NCBI GenBank assembly: GCA_046542255.1
Contig: JBKHBT010000008.1
Coordinates: 1-64,000 of the forward strand
Direction: 5' to 3'
Origin: JBKHBT01 sp046542255
Lineage (GTDB): Bacteria; UBP14; UBA6098; JBKHBT01
Length of the DNA: 64,000 bases
Both the position numbers and the translations under genes were made by a program. Under the pieces are notes generated by a model, which ran no database searches, was not told where the DNA came from, and saw only the letters and a list, made by a program, of their open reading frames with translations. Positions 9,262 through 18,602 of this stretch are shown piece by piece. Every line of letters begins with the position of its first letter. The first letter of the stretch is position 1.

Positions 9262-12030
9262 ATGAAAACAAAAAAAATCTGTTTAACAGTAATTTTGATA
9301 TTAATATCTTCAATGGCCTTATTCGCACAGCCAGAAGATCCGGACGAATATGCTTCATGGAAAAGAGCTTATCTCGATAGCATGAGAAGAGACAGCGATG
9401 AGAGCCTTTTTCGAACGATGGCGATGTATGTCGAGAATGATTATGTCCAGGGCGTTATGGATGAAAGGACGGGCGAATTCGAAGAAGGCGGAGACAGAAC
9501 CGGAACAGCCTCCTATGAAAAACTAACTTTTAGTTGGGACCACCCTCCCGGAACTGGTTACATAATTTATGCTGTCGATGACCATGATCCTGCAAAAACC
9601 GCTGGTTTTGGAACAGGCTCTATGCCCGATACAGACGCTTCTTATACCGAGGCAGATGGAACACTCGTAGTTGAATGGCATGATTTTCATGGCGTAAATA
9701 TCAAGCAGACACTTTCTGTTCATTCTCTCGGATATAGTTCGGGAGAAAATGAGCAGGTGAAATTTGAGACATCGATTACTAGTGCTGATGGCGATTGCCA
9801 TGATGTTGGCTGCCTTGTATTCTATGACACTATGTTAGATGGAGATGATGCTGCCGAGATATCTACATCGGCCGGTTATACTGGAATAAGCGAGATTTTC
9901 TTTGCACCGGATATTCCCGCTTTTTGGCGTGCATATGAAGATGGGTATCCACCCGGCCCTACTGCCTTGCAAGCTCTTGGTATTCTATGGGGCTATGAAG
10001 CCACCATGCCGGATGTATTCTGGTATGGACAGTGGAGTTCAGGAAGCGGCAATGGCTGGCCAGATTCTGATTGGATAGCCGATTCCGGCTCTCCATTCGG
10101 AGATTCTGCTACTATGGTAAAATGGTATCAAAGAAGAACTTGTGTTGGCGACACTACAGTATTCGCAACTTACTATGGTATTGGTGAATTATTGGCAACT
10201 ACGCTCTATTCCACACACACACCAATGAATATTGAATCCAATTGTGATAGCCTTTGGCCTAATCCGGATTCTGCCGAGGTATTGATTGTCAATGGCGGAA
10301 CATCTGATGCCGAAGACATTCAGGCAAGATTTATCGCACCACCGGGACTTAATGTCCTCAGCACCAATCCTCTCGATATAGGTTCAATGATCGGCTATGG
10401 CGATACAAGGACTATCTACTGGGAAATTGAATTCCTTCCTGAAACCTATGGCGACTCAGTTGAATACTCTATTGAAATTACCTATGGCGATCCTGCCAGG
10501 CCGGGCGAACGTGATACTGTCTATAATGAGTTCCAGATTGGGGTTCCTGTCGGGCCTTTTAGCATAAATGCCTATGCCGATGATAGCTCGCTATGCCTCG
10601 GCCAAAGCACAATGGTACATGTCGATATAGAAGAAGGCGGTTCGGAATACTATAATGTTTCCTGGCACCCTTCTGGCTGGTGCGCAAATGACACAGCAAG
10701 AGAAACATGGATTTATCCCGATGCTTCGAGAAATCTCTACATCTTTGTTCAGGATGAAATCGGTTGTATGAGCACGGACACAATTGCATTCACAATATTA
10801 GAACCGCCAACACCACCCGTTAATATATCACCTTATGATGGTGAAACTGCTTTGCCTTTCGAAGATGACCAGCGAGTTGTCTGGAATGCTTCCGAAGGTT
10901 ATGGCAGCATCACTTATACGGTCTATTATTGGAACAATGTCGATTCTGACACCATGGTAGCAGCGAGCGGTATAAACGATACATTTACTACTTTCGATAC
11001 CGATTGTAGCAGAGAGATAACATGGTATGTCGTGGCTTCGAATGAATGCGGAGATACTCCCGGCGAGCCGACTTCCTTCGAAACGATACCTTGCGGCAAT
11101 CCTGTTGCGCATGTTGTTCATCCTTTTGAAGATGCATGGTCGAGCTGCGCCGATCAGGAAATCGTGATATTTTTCGAGGACAGCTTCGATATAGATACCG
11201 ATAGTTATCAAATAACAGTAAATGGCAATATCTATCGTTCTGGTGCCCCGGAAATTAGTGCATCACCCACCGGTGATACAATGTATTTCCACCCGGATGA
11301 AATATTCACCGATGGAATGCATGTCGAATTTACATTAGACTCTGCAACCAATATCTATGGTGTCCCAATCGAGCCAATTTCATCGAGCTTCGATGTGGAC
11401 CTTTCATATCCAGAAATTAGTGATATGATACCGATGGATCATCAAATGGTTCTTAATAATGAACCGGATATCTCATTCACACTAGAAGATGAATACGCCG
11501 GCCTCGAACCAGACCTTACATCTATCACGATAAATGGCGACAGAACATACGATATGTCCAGCTCTGCCCTTTCGAGATCAGGCAATAGATTCACATTCAG
11601 TTCTTCTGATGCAGGAGAAAGGTTTATTGCTGGCGATACAGTTTATATCACTGTCGAGTGTGGAGATGCACCAGATTACTGTGAACCTAATATGGGAAAT
11701 CATGTTTGGCAATTCAATATCGAACCCAAAATTGAATGCCTTGCCCAGCCCAATCCTTTTACTCCGAATGATGACGAATACAATGATATAATCGTCTTCG
11801 ATTATCCTTTCATGTTCTCAGAAGCCGCCGAACTTAAAATATTCAATAAGAATAAAACTCTCATATATGAAGAAAGACTAAATCCAATCTCATCTCGAAA
11901 CGACTATGAAAGACGAAGATGGTTAGGTACCGATAATGATGGCAAAAAACTATCGCCAGGCCTCTATTTCTATACTATAAGCCGGGACAATGAAGTAATC
12001 TGTGAGGGTACGCTTACTCTTATCAGATAA
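9262..12030 (+). CDS. Secreted paralogue of the preceding giant protein, type B sorting domain
   Basis: 922 aa, 22 bp after its paralogue and surely in the same operon, with a strong AAGGGAAGGG ribosome site. It has a signal peptide (about 1-22, ending LFAQPEDP), then the same unrecognised N-terminal domain (shared stretches such as NEQVKFET, CHDVGC, TMPDVFWYG, GNGWPDSDWIAD and TMVKWYQR). A PKD-like unit and one Fn3-like unit follow, then a single copy of the two-part Ig-like unit that is present seven times upstream. The C-terminal domain (AQPNPFTPNDDEYND ... LTLIR) is also the same. The pair therefore share both ends and differ mainly in repeat number. Possibly two forms of one surface component, with the shorter one a minimal unit. 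Function unknown. Confidence 0.85.
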   Translation: MKTKKICLTVILILISSMALFAQPEDPDEYASWKRAYLDSMRRDSDESLFRTMAMYVENDYVQGVMDERTGEFEEGGDRTGTASYEKLTFSWDHPPGTGYIIYAVDDHDPAKTAGFGTGSMPDTDASYTEADGTLVVEWHDFHGVNIKQTLSVHSLGYSSGENEQVKFETSITSADGDCHDVGCLVFYDTMLDGDDAAEISTSAGYTGISEIFFAPDIPAFWRAYEDGYPPGPTALQALGILWGYEATMPDVFWYGQWSSGSGNGWPDSDWIADSGSPFGDSATMVKWYQRRTCVGDTTVFATYYGIGELLATTLYSTHTPMNIESNCDSLWPNPDSAEVLIVNGGTSDAEDIQARFIAPPGLNVLSTNPLDIGSMIGYGDTRTIYWEIEFLPETYGDSVEYSIEITYGDPARPGERDTVYNEFQIGVPVGPFSINAYADDSSLCLGQSTMVHVDIEEGGSEYYNVSWHPSGWCANDTARETWIYPDASRNLYIFVQDEIGCMSTDTIAFTILEPPTPPVNISPYDGETALPFEDDQRVVWNASEGYGSITYTVYYWNNVDSDTMVAASGINDTFTTFDTDCSREITWYVVASNECGDTPGEPTSFETIPCGNPVAHVVHPFEDAWSSCADQEIVIFFEDSFDIDTDSYQITVNGNIYRSGAPEISASPTGDTMYFHPDEIFTDGMHVEFTLDSATNIYGVPIEPISSSFDVDLSYPEISDMIPMDHQMVLNNEPDISFTLEDEYAGLEPDLTSITINGDRTYDMSSSALSRSGNRFTFSSSDAGERFIAGDTVYITVECGDAPDYCEPNMGNHVWQFNIEPKIECLAQPNPFTPNDDEYNDIIVFDYPFMFSEAAELKIFNKNKTLIYEERLNPISSRNDYERRRWLGTDNDGKKLSPGLYFYTISRDNEVICEGTLTLIR

Positions 12031-12462
12031 ACATATAAAAACATTAGGTTTCCAACCTTAAAACCCTCGCTAAAAAGCTCTGCTTTGTAGCGCAAGATTC
12101 TTCGAAGCTCTGCTTTGTTTCTTTCAAATGCCTGGCAAAAGCAAAGCTTCCAAAAGTTTGAAGTTTGAGAAGTGAAGCTTCCCAACGAGGGCGAATCAAT
12201 TTAAAACCTCTCCAAAACCCAAATTGTCAACTTCAACAGACCCTCGTTCCAACCGCTCCGCGGTGGGACATCAAAACTGACGCTCTGCGTCTATTTATAA
12301 AAAAAAAGCGGAGCTTCCCAACCAAGCTAATGATTGTTTTCTTTTCACGGATTTTAACACTGAATCTGGGTATTTAATCTTTCTATTTCCAATAGCTGTG
12401 GATATTAAAGTTCTGATTATTTATATTTGAAGTTAAATATTTTGTTTCGAGTAATTTTTTTA
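12031..12462. repeat. Gene-free stretch with a cluster of mini-hairpins
   Basis: No convincing gene. Between 12064 and 12317 there are at least six short perfect or near-perfect palindromes built as stem, three-base loop, stem. They are CGCTA-A-AAAGC/TCT/GCTTT-G-TAGCG (12068-12092), AAGC/TCT/GCTT (12105-12115), AAGC/AAA/GCTT (12139-12149), ACCGC/TCC/GCGGT (12252-12264), GACGC/TCT/GCGTC (12279-12291) and AAGC/GGA/GCTT (12306-12316). CCCTCG/CGAGGG boxes at 12064, 12186 and 12241 form further inverted repeats, the best being AACGAGGG (12184-12191) with CCCTCGTT (12241-12248). The stretch lies after the two giant-protein genes and before the methylase promoter. It could be a 3'-end structure, a dispersed repeat element, or both. 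Confidence 0.6.
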
Positions 12463-12491
12463 TTGATTAAGTTAATTAATTGATTTATATT
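12463..12491 (+). promoter_or_regulatory. Candidate sigma-70 promoter for the methylase-kinase-regulator operon
   Basis: TTGATT (12463-12468), 17 bp, TATATT (12486-12491), about 38 bp before the ATG at 12529, in a very AT-rich stretch. Read directly from sequence; activity is inferred. Confidence 0.45.
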
Positions 12492-12528
12492 ATCTTATCG
12501 AAATGAAAGAACCAGGGATGCGATTATT

Positions 12529-14946
12529 ATGAAAAAGAAAAACAGTATCGACAAAGTGGCATTAAATCTAAAGAAGAAATATGGCCGCAAAAGCGAAATA
12601 ACAAATCAAATACTGGATAAAATCTATTTCAAGATAGTCAACTTCCTCGATTCTCCAGAAATAACAGAAAGCTTCGAACTCTGGGACCTTATTTTTTCTG
12701 ATTCACTGGGGCTTAGATATGATAAAATCGGCAAGGAGCTGAGAAATAAGTATTCACTTTTCTCGGAAAATGCCAATTTTGATCCTAAATTAGCTTTATT
12801 TGCTCTTCAAACTTACTACTCACTCATTGTACGCTTACTTGTTTTCAATACATTAGGTTATCGCATATCCATGAATTTTGTACCTGCGGATCTGATAATG
12901 CAAAAGCGTAGTTTCCTTGATTCCTATGAATATCTTGAACGAGAAACTAATATCCGTAATCTGCTTTCCAAAGATCCGTATGTCTGGTTACTGAAATCCG
13001 ACTATCGAGAATTTCTCGAATATCTCGAGATATTTGATTTGAATGTATTAAGCGAGGCCATACAGCCTTTGCTTTCTGAAATGGAGCTATTTCATGACAA
13101 TCCATCTATTGAAAGCGGCGATTATCTCTGGGAGCTTTACAAAGACCTTTTCCCGAAAAAAGTCCGTCATGCACTCGGAGAATACTATACACCCGAATGG
13201 ACATGCGACCTTGCATTAGAAAATATCGGTTATGTTGGCAATCTCGATTCCAGGCTTCTCGACCCTGCTGCTGGAAGCGGCGCATTTTTGCTTGCAGCAC
13301 TCAGAAAAATTTCAATATATCATGGGATGGATATTAATCACAATCTTATTAAAAAAATAATGACAAATATTCAAGGTTATGATATTAATCCACTTGCCAT
13401 TTTATCTGCGAGAGCCAATATTATTATAGCTTTGAAAAATTTCGTGCCATTTGTAGAAAATATCGACATTCCTGTTTTTCAGAGAGATTCAGTTATTTAT
13501 CCTTTTGCAATCGAGAATGATCTTTTCGGTATTTTCGAGCAAAAATATGACTATGTCATCGGCAATCCACCCTGGGTAAATTGGAAAAGCCTGCCAGATA
13601 CATATCGCAAGCAGATTATCCCTGTTTCAGAAAAGTATAATCTTTTCGAACATAAGGGCATGAAGGCGCGGCTGGGGTATGCTCAGGATGACCTTGCCAC
13701 GATTTTCATGTATGTAGCAATCGACAAATATCTTAAAGATGACGGCAAACTTAGCTTCCTTCTCCCAAAGAGCCTCCTTAAAACATATGGCGGTGGGCAG
13801 GGCTTTCGGAGAATGCGCCTTGGGCAGGATGGCATTCCCTTTAAGGTTAGCGAGGTTATTGATTTCGCAGATTTGAATCTATTTGGAGCGACTGGTAGCA
13901 CAATGCTTTTTAGCTGCGAAAAGGGTAAAGAAACTGAGTTTCCAGTCAAGTATAATATATGGACACGCAAAAAACGATTCCGAACCCGAAAAGCACATCT
14001 GGAAGAAGCCAAAAAATGTATTAAATGCCTGGACTTCCACGGTGAACCGATCAAAGAATCTAATTCTGTCTGGATAACGGCAGATCTGGATATGATTGGT
14101 TTTATTAAATCTCATCTCATGCCATCGAATTATCGCGCAAGAGCTGGTGTCTGCACCTGGGCCAGTGGAATTTATTGGGTAGATATATTGAAAAAGACGG
14201 GCGATTACACACAAATTAAGAACTATACAAAATCTTCACGAACCATAGACCGAAATGTGGAAACCGAAATAGAAGACGGACTACTCTACCCACTTGTTCG
14301 CGGCAAAGATGTCCGCAGATGGAAAAGCCAAAGCCAGCTTCATATTCTTCTTCCCCAATCGGATGATAATCTCGCCAAAGCAATGCCGGAAAATCTTTTT
14401 ACGGACAGGTATGGAAGAGCATACGAATACCTAAAGGATTTCGAAAAATATCTAAAAGCTCGTAAGGGCTATAAAAAATTTCTGAAAAATCAGCCATTTT
14501 ATGCAGTTTATGATATCGGACCATATACTTTCAGCAAATACAAGGCTTGCTGGAAATATCTCGACCGTGATATGCAATCTGCTGTTTTGACCGGCAATGG
14601 AAAGCCTATTATTCCCGATCTAAATGTCATAACTATACCATGCGACTCCGAGAATGAAGCACATTATCTTAGCTCGATGCTAAATTCATCATTCATTCGC
14701 CTTATTATCCACTCTTTTGGACTTTGCACTAGGATTACGCCAGGCATTATGTCCTATTTGCCTATTCCTGATTTTGACCAGGATGATAACTATCATATGA
14801 ATCTATCTGAACTATCAAAAAATGCTCATAGTGGCCAGGATAAGAATATTATCGAAGAAATCGATGATAATATTAATGAGATATTTTCATTCTCACAAAA
14901 ACAGAGAGCAAAAATACCTTCAAATCTATCCAAATATATTGGTTAA
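12529..14946 (+). CDS. N-6 adenine DNA methyltransferase (type IIG/Eco57I-like)
   Basis: 805 aa. Likely transfers a methyl group from SAM to adenine N6 at a specific DNA site. It has a helical N-terminal region of about 220 residues, then ALGEYYTPEW, the start typical of this methylase family. Next come SAM motif I (LDPAAGSGAFLLAAL, about residue 243) and the catalytic NPPW motif (IGNPPWVNW, about residue 345). The C-terminal half (about 480-805) has the look of a TaqI-like target-recognition region. I do not see a PD-(D/E)XK nuclease motif in the N-terminal part, and no separate restriction gene is adjacent, so it may be an orphan (regulatory or protective) methylase. An undetected nuclease domain cannot be excluded. 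Its stop is 2 bp before the start of a histidine kinase, which suggests co-expression. Confidence 0.85.
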   Translation: MKKKNSIDKVALNLKKKYGRKSEITNQILDKIYFKIVNFLDSPEITESFELWDLIFSDSLGLRYDKIGKELRNKYSLFSENANFDPKLALFALQTYYSLIVRLLVFNTLGYRISMNFVPADLIMQKRSFLDSYEYLERETNIRNLLSKDPYVWLLKSDYREFLEYLEIFDLNVLSEAIQPLLSEMELFHDNPSIESGDYLWELYKDLFPKKVRHALGEYYTPEWTCDLALENIGYVGNLDSRLLDPAAGSGAFLLAALRKISIYHGMDINHNLIKKIMTNIQGYDINPLAILSARANIIIALKNFVPFVENIDIPVFQRDSVIYPFAIENDLFGIFEQKYDYVIGNPPWVNWKSLPDTYRKQIIPVSEKYNLFEHKGMKARLGYAQDDLATIFMYVAIDKYLKDDGKLSFLLPKSLLKTYGGGQGFRRMRLGQDGIPFKVSEVIDFADLNLFGATGSTMLFSCEKGKETEFPVKYNIWTRKKRFRTRKAHLEEAKKCIKCLDFHGEPIKESNSVWITADLDMIGFIKSHLMPSNYRARAGVCTWASGIYWVDILKKTGDYTQIKNYTKSSRTIDRNVETEIEDGLLYPLVRGKDVRRWKSQSQLHILLPQSDDNLAKAMPENLFTDRYGRAYEYLKDFEKYLKARKGYKKFLKNQPFYAVYDIGPYTFSKYKACWKYLDRDMQSAVLTGNGKPIIPDLNVITIPCDSENEAHYLSSMLNSSFIRLIIHSFGLCTRITPGIMSYLPIPDFDQDDNYHMNLSELSKNAHSGQDKNIIEEIDDNINEIFSFSQKQRAKIPSNLSKYIG

Positions 14947-14948
14947 AA

Positions 14949-16292
14949 ATGTCAGAAAATTCATTATTCAAATCACAGCAGAACTCGGCCAGAATTGAGT
15001 TTTATCTGCTTTTGGTTTCGCTTTTTATTATGATCGTGCTTGCTGCTACTTTTGCAATATTCCATGCATTTTTCTTCAAACATGTAGAATCTATGCTCAA
15101 CGGGATTTCAGCAGAAAACCTAATTACTTTGAGTTCTGCGATTTCCAAGAGCATCGAACCATCTATGATAAGGGATATCGAGACCGGTGATTTCACTCTC
15201 GAAAGAATCGAATCAGAATCATTATTGGATGAAATTTACCTCTCAGAAAAATTGGATAATATTTATATTGTCGATACAGTCGGAAATATAATCTATAGTA
15301 GCGATAATTCTTATAAAAAAGGGGGAAAGATACCCTATTTGGCTCTTTCAGAATCGGCTTTTGCAGCAGCAGTAACTGGAATATCCGCTACATCGAAATT
15401 GATCCAACATGAACAACACTTTCTGCGCTTTAGCTTTTCGCCTATCTATGATGAACTCGAAAATCTAAAAGGTATTCTAATATTGGAATCTGGTGCTGAT
15501 TTTTATTCTGGCTTTAGAAATTTAAGAAGCCTTTCCAGGGTTTTGACCGTCTTCTTCATTATCATAGAAATATTTTTCATTTTTATCATTATTAATGGCT
15601 TCTTTATGATTCGAAGACTTAGAACAAGACTCCAAAAAACAGCCGCATTAGCAGCAGTAAACAAAATGACAGCTTCAATAGCTCATGAGATAAGAAATCC
15701 ATTGCAAATAATAAGATCATCAGCGAAGAGAATGGTCAAAAAAGAGAATCAGAAAGAGCGCGAGGTATATCTTTCTTATATTCAAGATGAAATCCTCAGG
15801 CTATCAAAATTAACAGACCGCTACTTGTCTTTGACTAATAGAAGTTCCCCAAAAAGAGAAGTTATGCCATCGAAAATTATTGAAGATATTGTCCAAAACT
15901 ACCGAGAAAGCCTATCAGATAGAGAAATATCTTTAAAATACGAAATAGTCCATAATGAATCGATTTCAATTAATAAAGATTCTTTCATTCAGATTATACA
16001 TAATCTGGTTAAAAATGCTATTGAAATTCTCGGTGATAAGGGCGAGGTAGTTGTCCATCAGGAGAAACAAGGCGATAGACTCAGGATATCTATTATTGAT
16101 AATTCAAAAAATTGGGCTGTTAAACATCCCAAAAGACTTTTCGAACCTTTCTATACCACTAAGAAATCAGGCACCGGCCTTGGTCTATACATTACTAAAA
16201 CTCTTGTCGAGCAAGATAATGGCGAAATCACTGTCCAGAGAAAAAATGGCAGGACATATTTTAATCTTCTTTATCCAGTCAGCAAATTATAA
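14949..16292 (+). CDS. Membrane sensor histidine kinase (NtrB-like)
   Basis: 447 aa. A first membrane helix (about 24-45) and a second (about 197-220) enclose an extracytoplasmic sensor region of about 150 residues of unknown ligand, with a PAS-like/Cache look (NIYIVDTVGNIIYSS). The HisKA H-box is ASIAHEIRNPLQII with the phospho-accepting histidine, followed by an N-box (LVKNAIEIL) and a G-box (GTGLGLYITK), so all the residues needed for autophosphorylation are present. It starts 2 bp after the methylase stop without a clear ribosome site, as expected for translational coupling. It is followed by its likely partner, an NtrC-type regulator, 41 bp downstream. The signal sensed and the target genes cannot be told from here. 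Confidence 0.9.
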   Translation: MSENSLFKSQQNSARIEFYLLLVSLFIMIVLAATFAIFHAFFFKHVESMLNGISAENLITLSSAISKSIEPSMIRDIETGDFTLERIESESLLDEIYLSEKLDNIYIVDTVGNIIYSSDNSYKKGGKIPYLALSESAFAAAVTGISATSKLIQHEQHFLRFSFSPIYDELENLKGILILESGADFYSGFRNLRSLSRVLTVFFIIIEIFFIFIIINGFFMIRRLRTRLQKTAALAAVNKMTASIAHEIRNPLQIIRSSAKRMVKKENQKEREVYLSYIQDEILRLSKLTDRYLSLTNRSSPKREVMPSKIIEDIVQNYRESLSDREISLKYEIVHNESISINKDSFIQIIHNLVKNAIEILGDKGEVVVHQEKQGDRLRISIIDNSKNWAVKHPKRLFEPFYTTKKSGTGLGLYITKTLVEQDNGEITVQRKNGRTYFNLLYPVSKL

Positions 16293-16299
16293 AATGTTT

Positions 16300-16327
16300 T
16301 TGAAAACGCTTTTCTATACTATATATT
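16300..16327 (+). promoter_or_regulatory. Candidate promoter just before the response regulator
   Basis: TTGAAA (16300-16305), 16 bp, TATATT (16322-16327). The -10 box ends 6 bp before the ATG at 16334, so a transcript from it would begin at or near the start codon. There is also no ribosome-binding site before this gene. Confidence 0.35.
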
Positions 16328-16333
16328 ACTGAT

Positions 16334-17647
16334 ATGAATAGAAACCAAATAAAGATATTAGTTGTCGATGATGAAGCTCGCACAGCAAAATTGCTTTGTG
16401 AATTCTTTTCCGATGAGGGATTCGATTCGACTTTTGCCCTATCGGCATCCGATGCCATTTCATTATTCAAAGATACCGATTTTGACATATTGATAACCGA
16501 CCTTAAGATGCCCAGAATAGATGGTATCGAATTATTATCGCTTGCAAAAGAACGCTCTTCTCGAATACATATAATATTGATGACTGCTCATGCCACAGTG
16601 GAAACCGCTGTGGAAGCGATGAAAAAAGGGGCAGCAGATTATATCATTAAACCATTTGATGAGGAAATTCTTCTTAAAAAAGTGGAAAATATTATAAAAA
16701 GCAATGCTCTTTATTTGAATAAAAAAGAGAATGCTTATGAAATAATCGGCAAAAGCAGGGCGATTCAAGAACTTCGTGGGCAGATAAAAAAAGTCGCAGA
16801 TTCCGATGCTACTGTACTAATAACTGGCGAATCAGGAACTGGCAAAGAGCTTGTTGCTCGAAATATTCATAGGCTTTCAAGTAGAAATATCGGCCCTTTT
16901 GTGGATATCAATTGCGCCGCTATTTCTGAAAACCTTCTCGAATCCGAGCTTTTTGGTTATGAAAAGGGCGCATTTACTGGAGCTGATAAAAGGAAAATTG
17001 GTCTATTCGAAGCAGCCGAGGGAGGAAGTATATTTCTTGATGAAATCGGGGAGATGCCGTTTTCTTTGCAAGCCAAGCTACTTCGGGTACTCCAGCAAAG
17101 AAGGATACATAGATTAGGTTCTGTTAAAGATATCGATATCAATGTCAGAATTATTGCCGCTACAAATAGGAACCTAAAAAAAATGGTCGATGAAAAAAAT
17201 TTCCGCTCTGATCTTTATTTTCGGCTAAGCGTATTTCCAATAGAAACACCAGCTCTTAGAGAGCATCAAGAAGATATGGCTCTCCTTTTGAAGTACTTTT
17301 TGGGAGATGCTAAATTGCCAGATGATGATTCAAAATCTGAGCTAATAGAATATCTAAAATCCTACAATTGGCCAGGTAATATCAGAGAACTTCAAAATGC
17401 GATAAAAAGAGCAACCATACTTGCAGGTAAAAATCCAATATCCAAAGAACACTTTGAACTGAAGACAGAAAAAAACACTTCCGAAAACCCAAGAGCCGAC
17501 AATGTCCAAAAACTAGAAGATGTAGAAAAAAATATGTTAGTCGATGCTCTTGAAAAGGCACAGGGCAATAAAACAAAAGCTGCAAGAATTCTGGGAATTA
17601 CACGCAGAATGATCTATTCTAAGATGGATAAATACGACCTTAGATAA
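16334..17647 (+). CDS. NtrC-family sigma-54 response regulator
   Basis: 437 aa. A receiver domain (about 1-120) has the acidic pair in VVDDE, the phospho-acceptor Asp56 in ITDLKMPRIDG and the lysine in IIKPFDE. The AAA+ domain (about 140-370) has Walker A GESGTGKE, the sigma-54 contact loop GAFTGA and Walker B IFLDEIGEMP. A Fis-type helix-turn-helix ends the protein (KTKAARILGITRRMIYSKMDKY). It should activate RNA polymerase carrying sigma-54 after phosphorylation by the kinase encoded just upstream. No ribosome site is visible before the ATG. The only clear sigma-54 promoter in this window (33729) lies 16 kb away, next to another sigma-54 activator, so the targets of this one are unknown. 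Confidence 0.93.
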   Translation: MNRNQIKILVVDDEARTAKLLCEFFSDEGFDSTFALSASDAISLFKDTDFDILITDLKMPRIDGIELLSLAKERSSRIHIILMTAHATVETAVEAMKKGAADYIIKPFDEEILLKKVENIIKSNALYLNKKENAYEIIGKSRAIQELRGQIKKVADSDATVLITGESGTGKELVARNIHRLSSRNIGPFVDINCAAISENLLESELFGYEKGAFTGADKRKIGLFEAAEGGSIFLDEIGEMPFSLQAKLLRVLQQRRIHRLGSVKDIDINVRIIAATNRNLKKMVDEKNFRSDLYFRLSVFPIETPALREHQEDMALLLKYFLGDAKLPDDDSKSELIEYLKSYNWPGNIRELQNAIKRATILAGKNPISKEHFELKTEKNTSENPRADNVQKLEDVEKNMLVDALEKAQGNKTKAARILGITRRMIYSKMDKYDLR

Positions 17648-17858
17648 TAAAATTATAAATACATATAAAACTATTGCTTTTTTTATTCCTTGCTATTAAG
17701 TTAGTACGAATTGAATAAGATTTTGATAAACTATAAGTGCAAGAAACAGAAAATCTGTCGTATTTGTACTAAATTTAAAAAGTATTTGCCACCATTTGAT
17801 AAAAGAATTACTTTTATACGGTTTATTAATTTGCTGAAGTAAGGATAGAGCAGATTTT

Positions 17859-18599
17859 ATGAAAGAAAAGAGACGCAACATCGAGAATATTCTTATCATT
17901 ATGCCGATGTATAATGAAATTGAAAATATTCGAAAAATTGTGCCCGTAGTACTTGAAAAAGACGACAGAATCAATATACTTATTATAGATGATAATTCTC
18001 CAGACGGCACCGGTGAGGTCGCTGATGAATTATCAGAAGCCGATAGTCGAATTTCAGTAATCCACCGGGAGGGAAAATTGGGACTCGGAACTGCATATGT
18101 AGTTGGTTTTAAGTATGCTCTCGAGCATGATTATGACCTTGCATTCGAGATGGACAGTGATTTTTCACATAATCCTGATGATGTTCCCAAGATGATCTCC
18201 AAAATCGAGGATGGCTACGATATGGTAGTTGGCTCGCGCTGGGTAAAAGGCGGAGGCACAGAAAACTGGCCACGAAAACGCGAACTTCTCTCAAAATATG
18301 CCAGTGTTTACAGCAGAATTGTTACCGGACTTCCAGTCCACGATACTACTGCCGGTTTTCAATGCTTCAGATATGAAGTCCTCGATTCTATAGACCTCGA
18401 TGGCCTAAAGAGCGGCGGTTATAGCTTCCAGATCGAGACGAAATTCAAGGTCTGGCGCAAGGGTTTCAAAATCGGTGAAATACCAATAGTATTCAAAGAT
18501 AGGATCGAGGGGCAATCCAAAATGTCAAATAAAATTATCTTCGAAGCTATTGGCATGGTTTGGAAATTAAAAGTTCAAGCAATTTTCGGGAAGATATAA
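17859..18599 (+). CDS. Polyprenol-phosphate mannose synthase-like glycosyltransferase (GT2)
   Basis: 246 aa, the size of single-domain DPM1-like enzymes that load a sugar, usually mannose, from a nucleotide donor onto a lipid phosphate at the inner membrane. Family hallmarks are MPMYNEIENI at the start, IIDDNSPDGTGE, GLGTAYVVGFKYAL, the metal-binding EMDSDFSHNP (the equivalent of DAD/DxD), VVGSRWVKGG and the late FKDRIEGQSKMS. No C-terminal membrane segment is present, as in the cytosolic-face type. It heads a long co-directional cluster of envelope genes and is 3 bp before a second glycosyltransferase. A 211-bp gap precedes it, in which I see no gene. The sugar cannot be determined from sequence. 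Confidence 0.88.
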   Translation: MKEKRRNIENILIIMPMYNEIENIRKIVPVVLEKDDRINILIIDDNSPDGTGEVADELSEADSRISVIHREGKLGLGTAYVVGFKYALEHDYDLAFEMDSDFSHNPDDVPKMISKIEDGYDMVVGSRWVKGGGTENWPRKRELLSKYASVYSRIVTGLPVHDTTAGFQCFRYEVLDSIDLDGLKSGGYSFQIETKFKVWRKGFKIGEIPIVFKDRIEGQSKMSNKIIFEAIGMVWKLKVQAIFGKI

Positions 18600-18602
18600 T
18601 TT

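Noticed and set aside
12031..12528. tRNA or other known RNA gene in the hairpin-rich gap
   Set aside because: The short stems do not make a cloverleaf and I recognise no known RNA family; reported only as repeat structure. The open frame 12165-12377 crosses the hairpins and has no ribosome site.
17701..17772. TTAGTAC / GTACTAA inverted repeat before the glycosyltransferase operon
   Set aside because: Seven-base arms 58 bp apart in AT-rich DNA are expected by chance; nothing else supports a site. The rest of 17648-17858 holds no gene that I can see.
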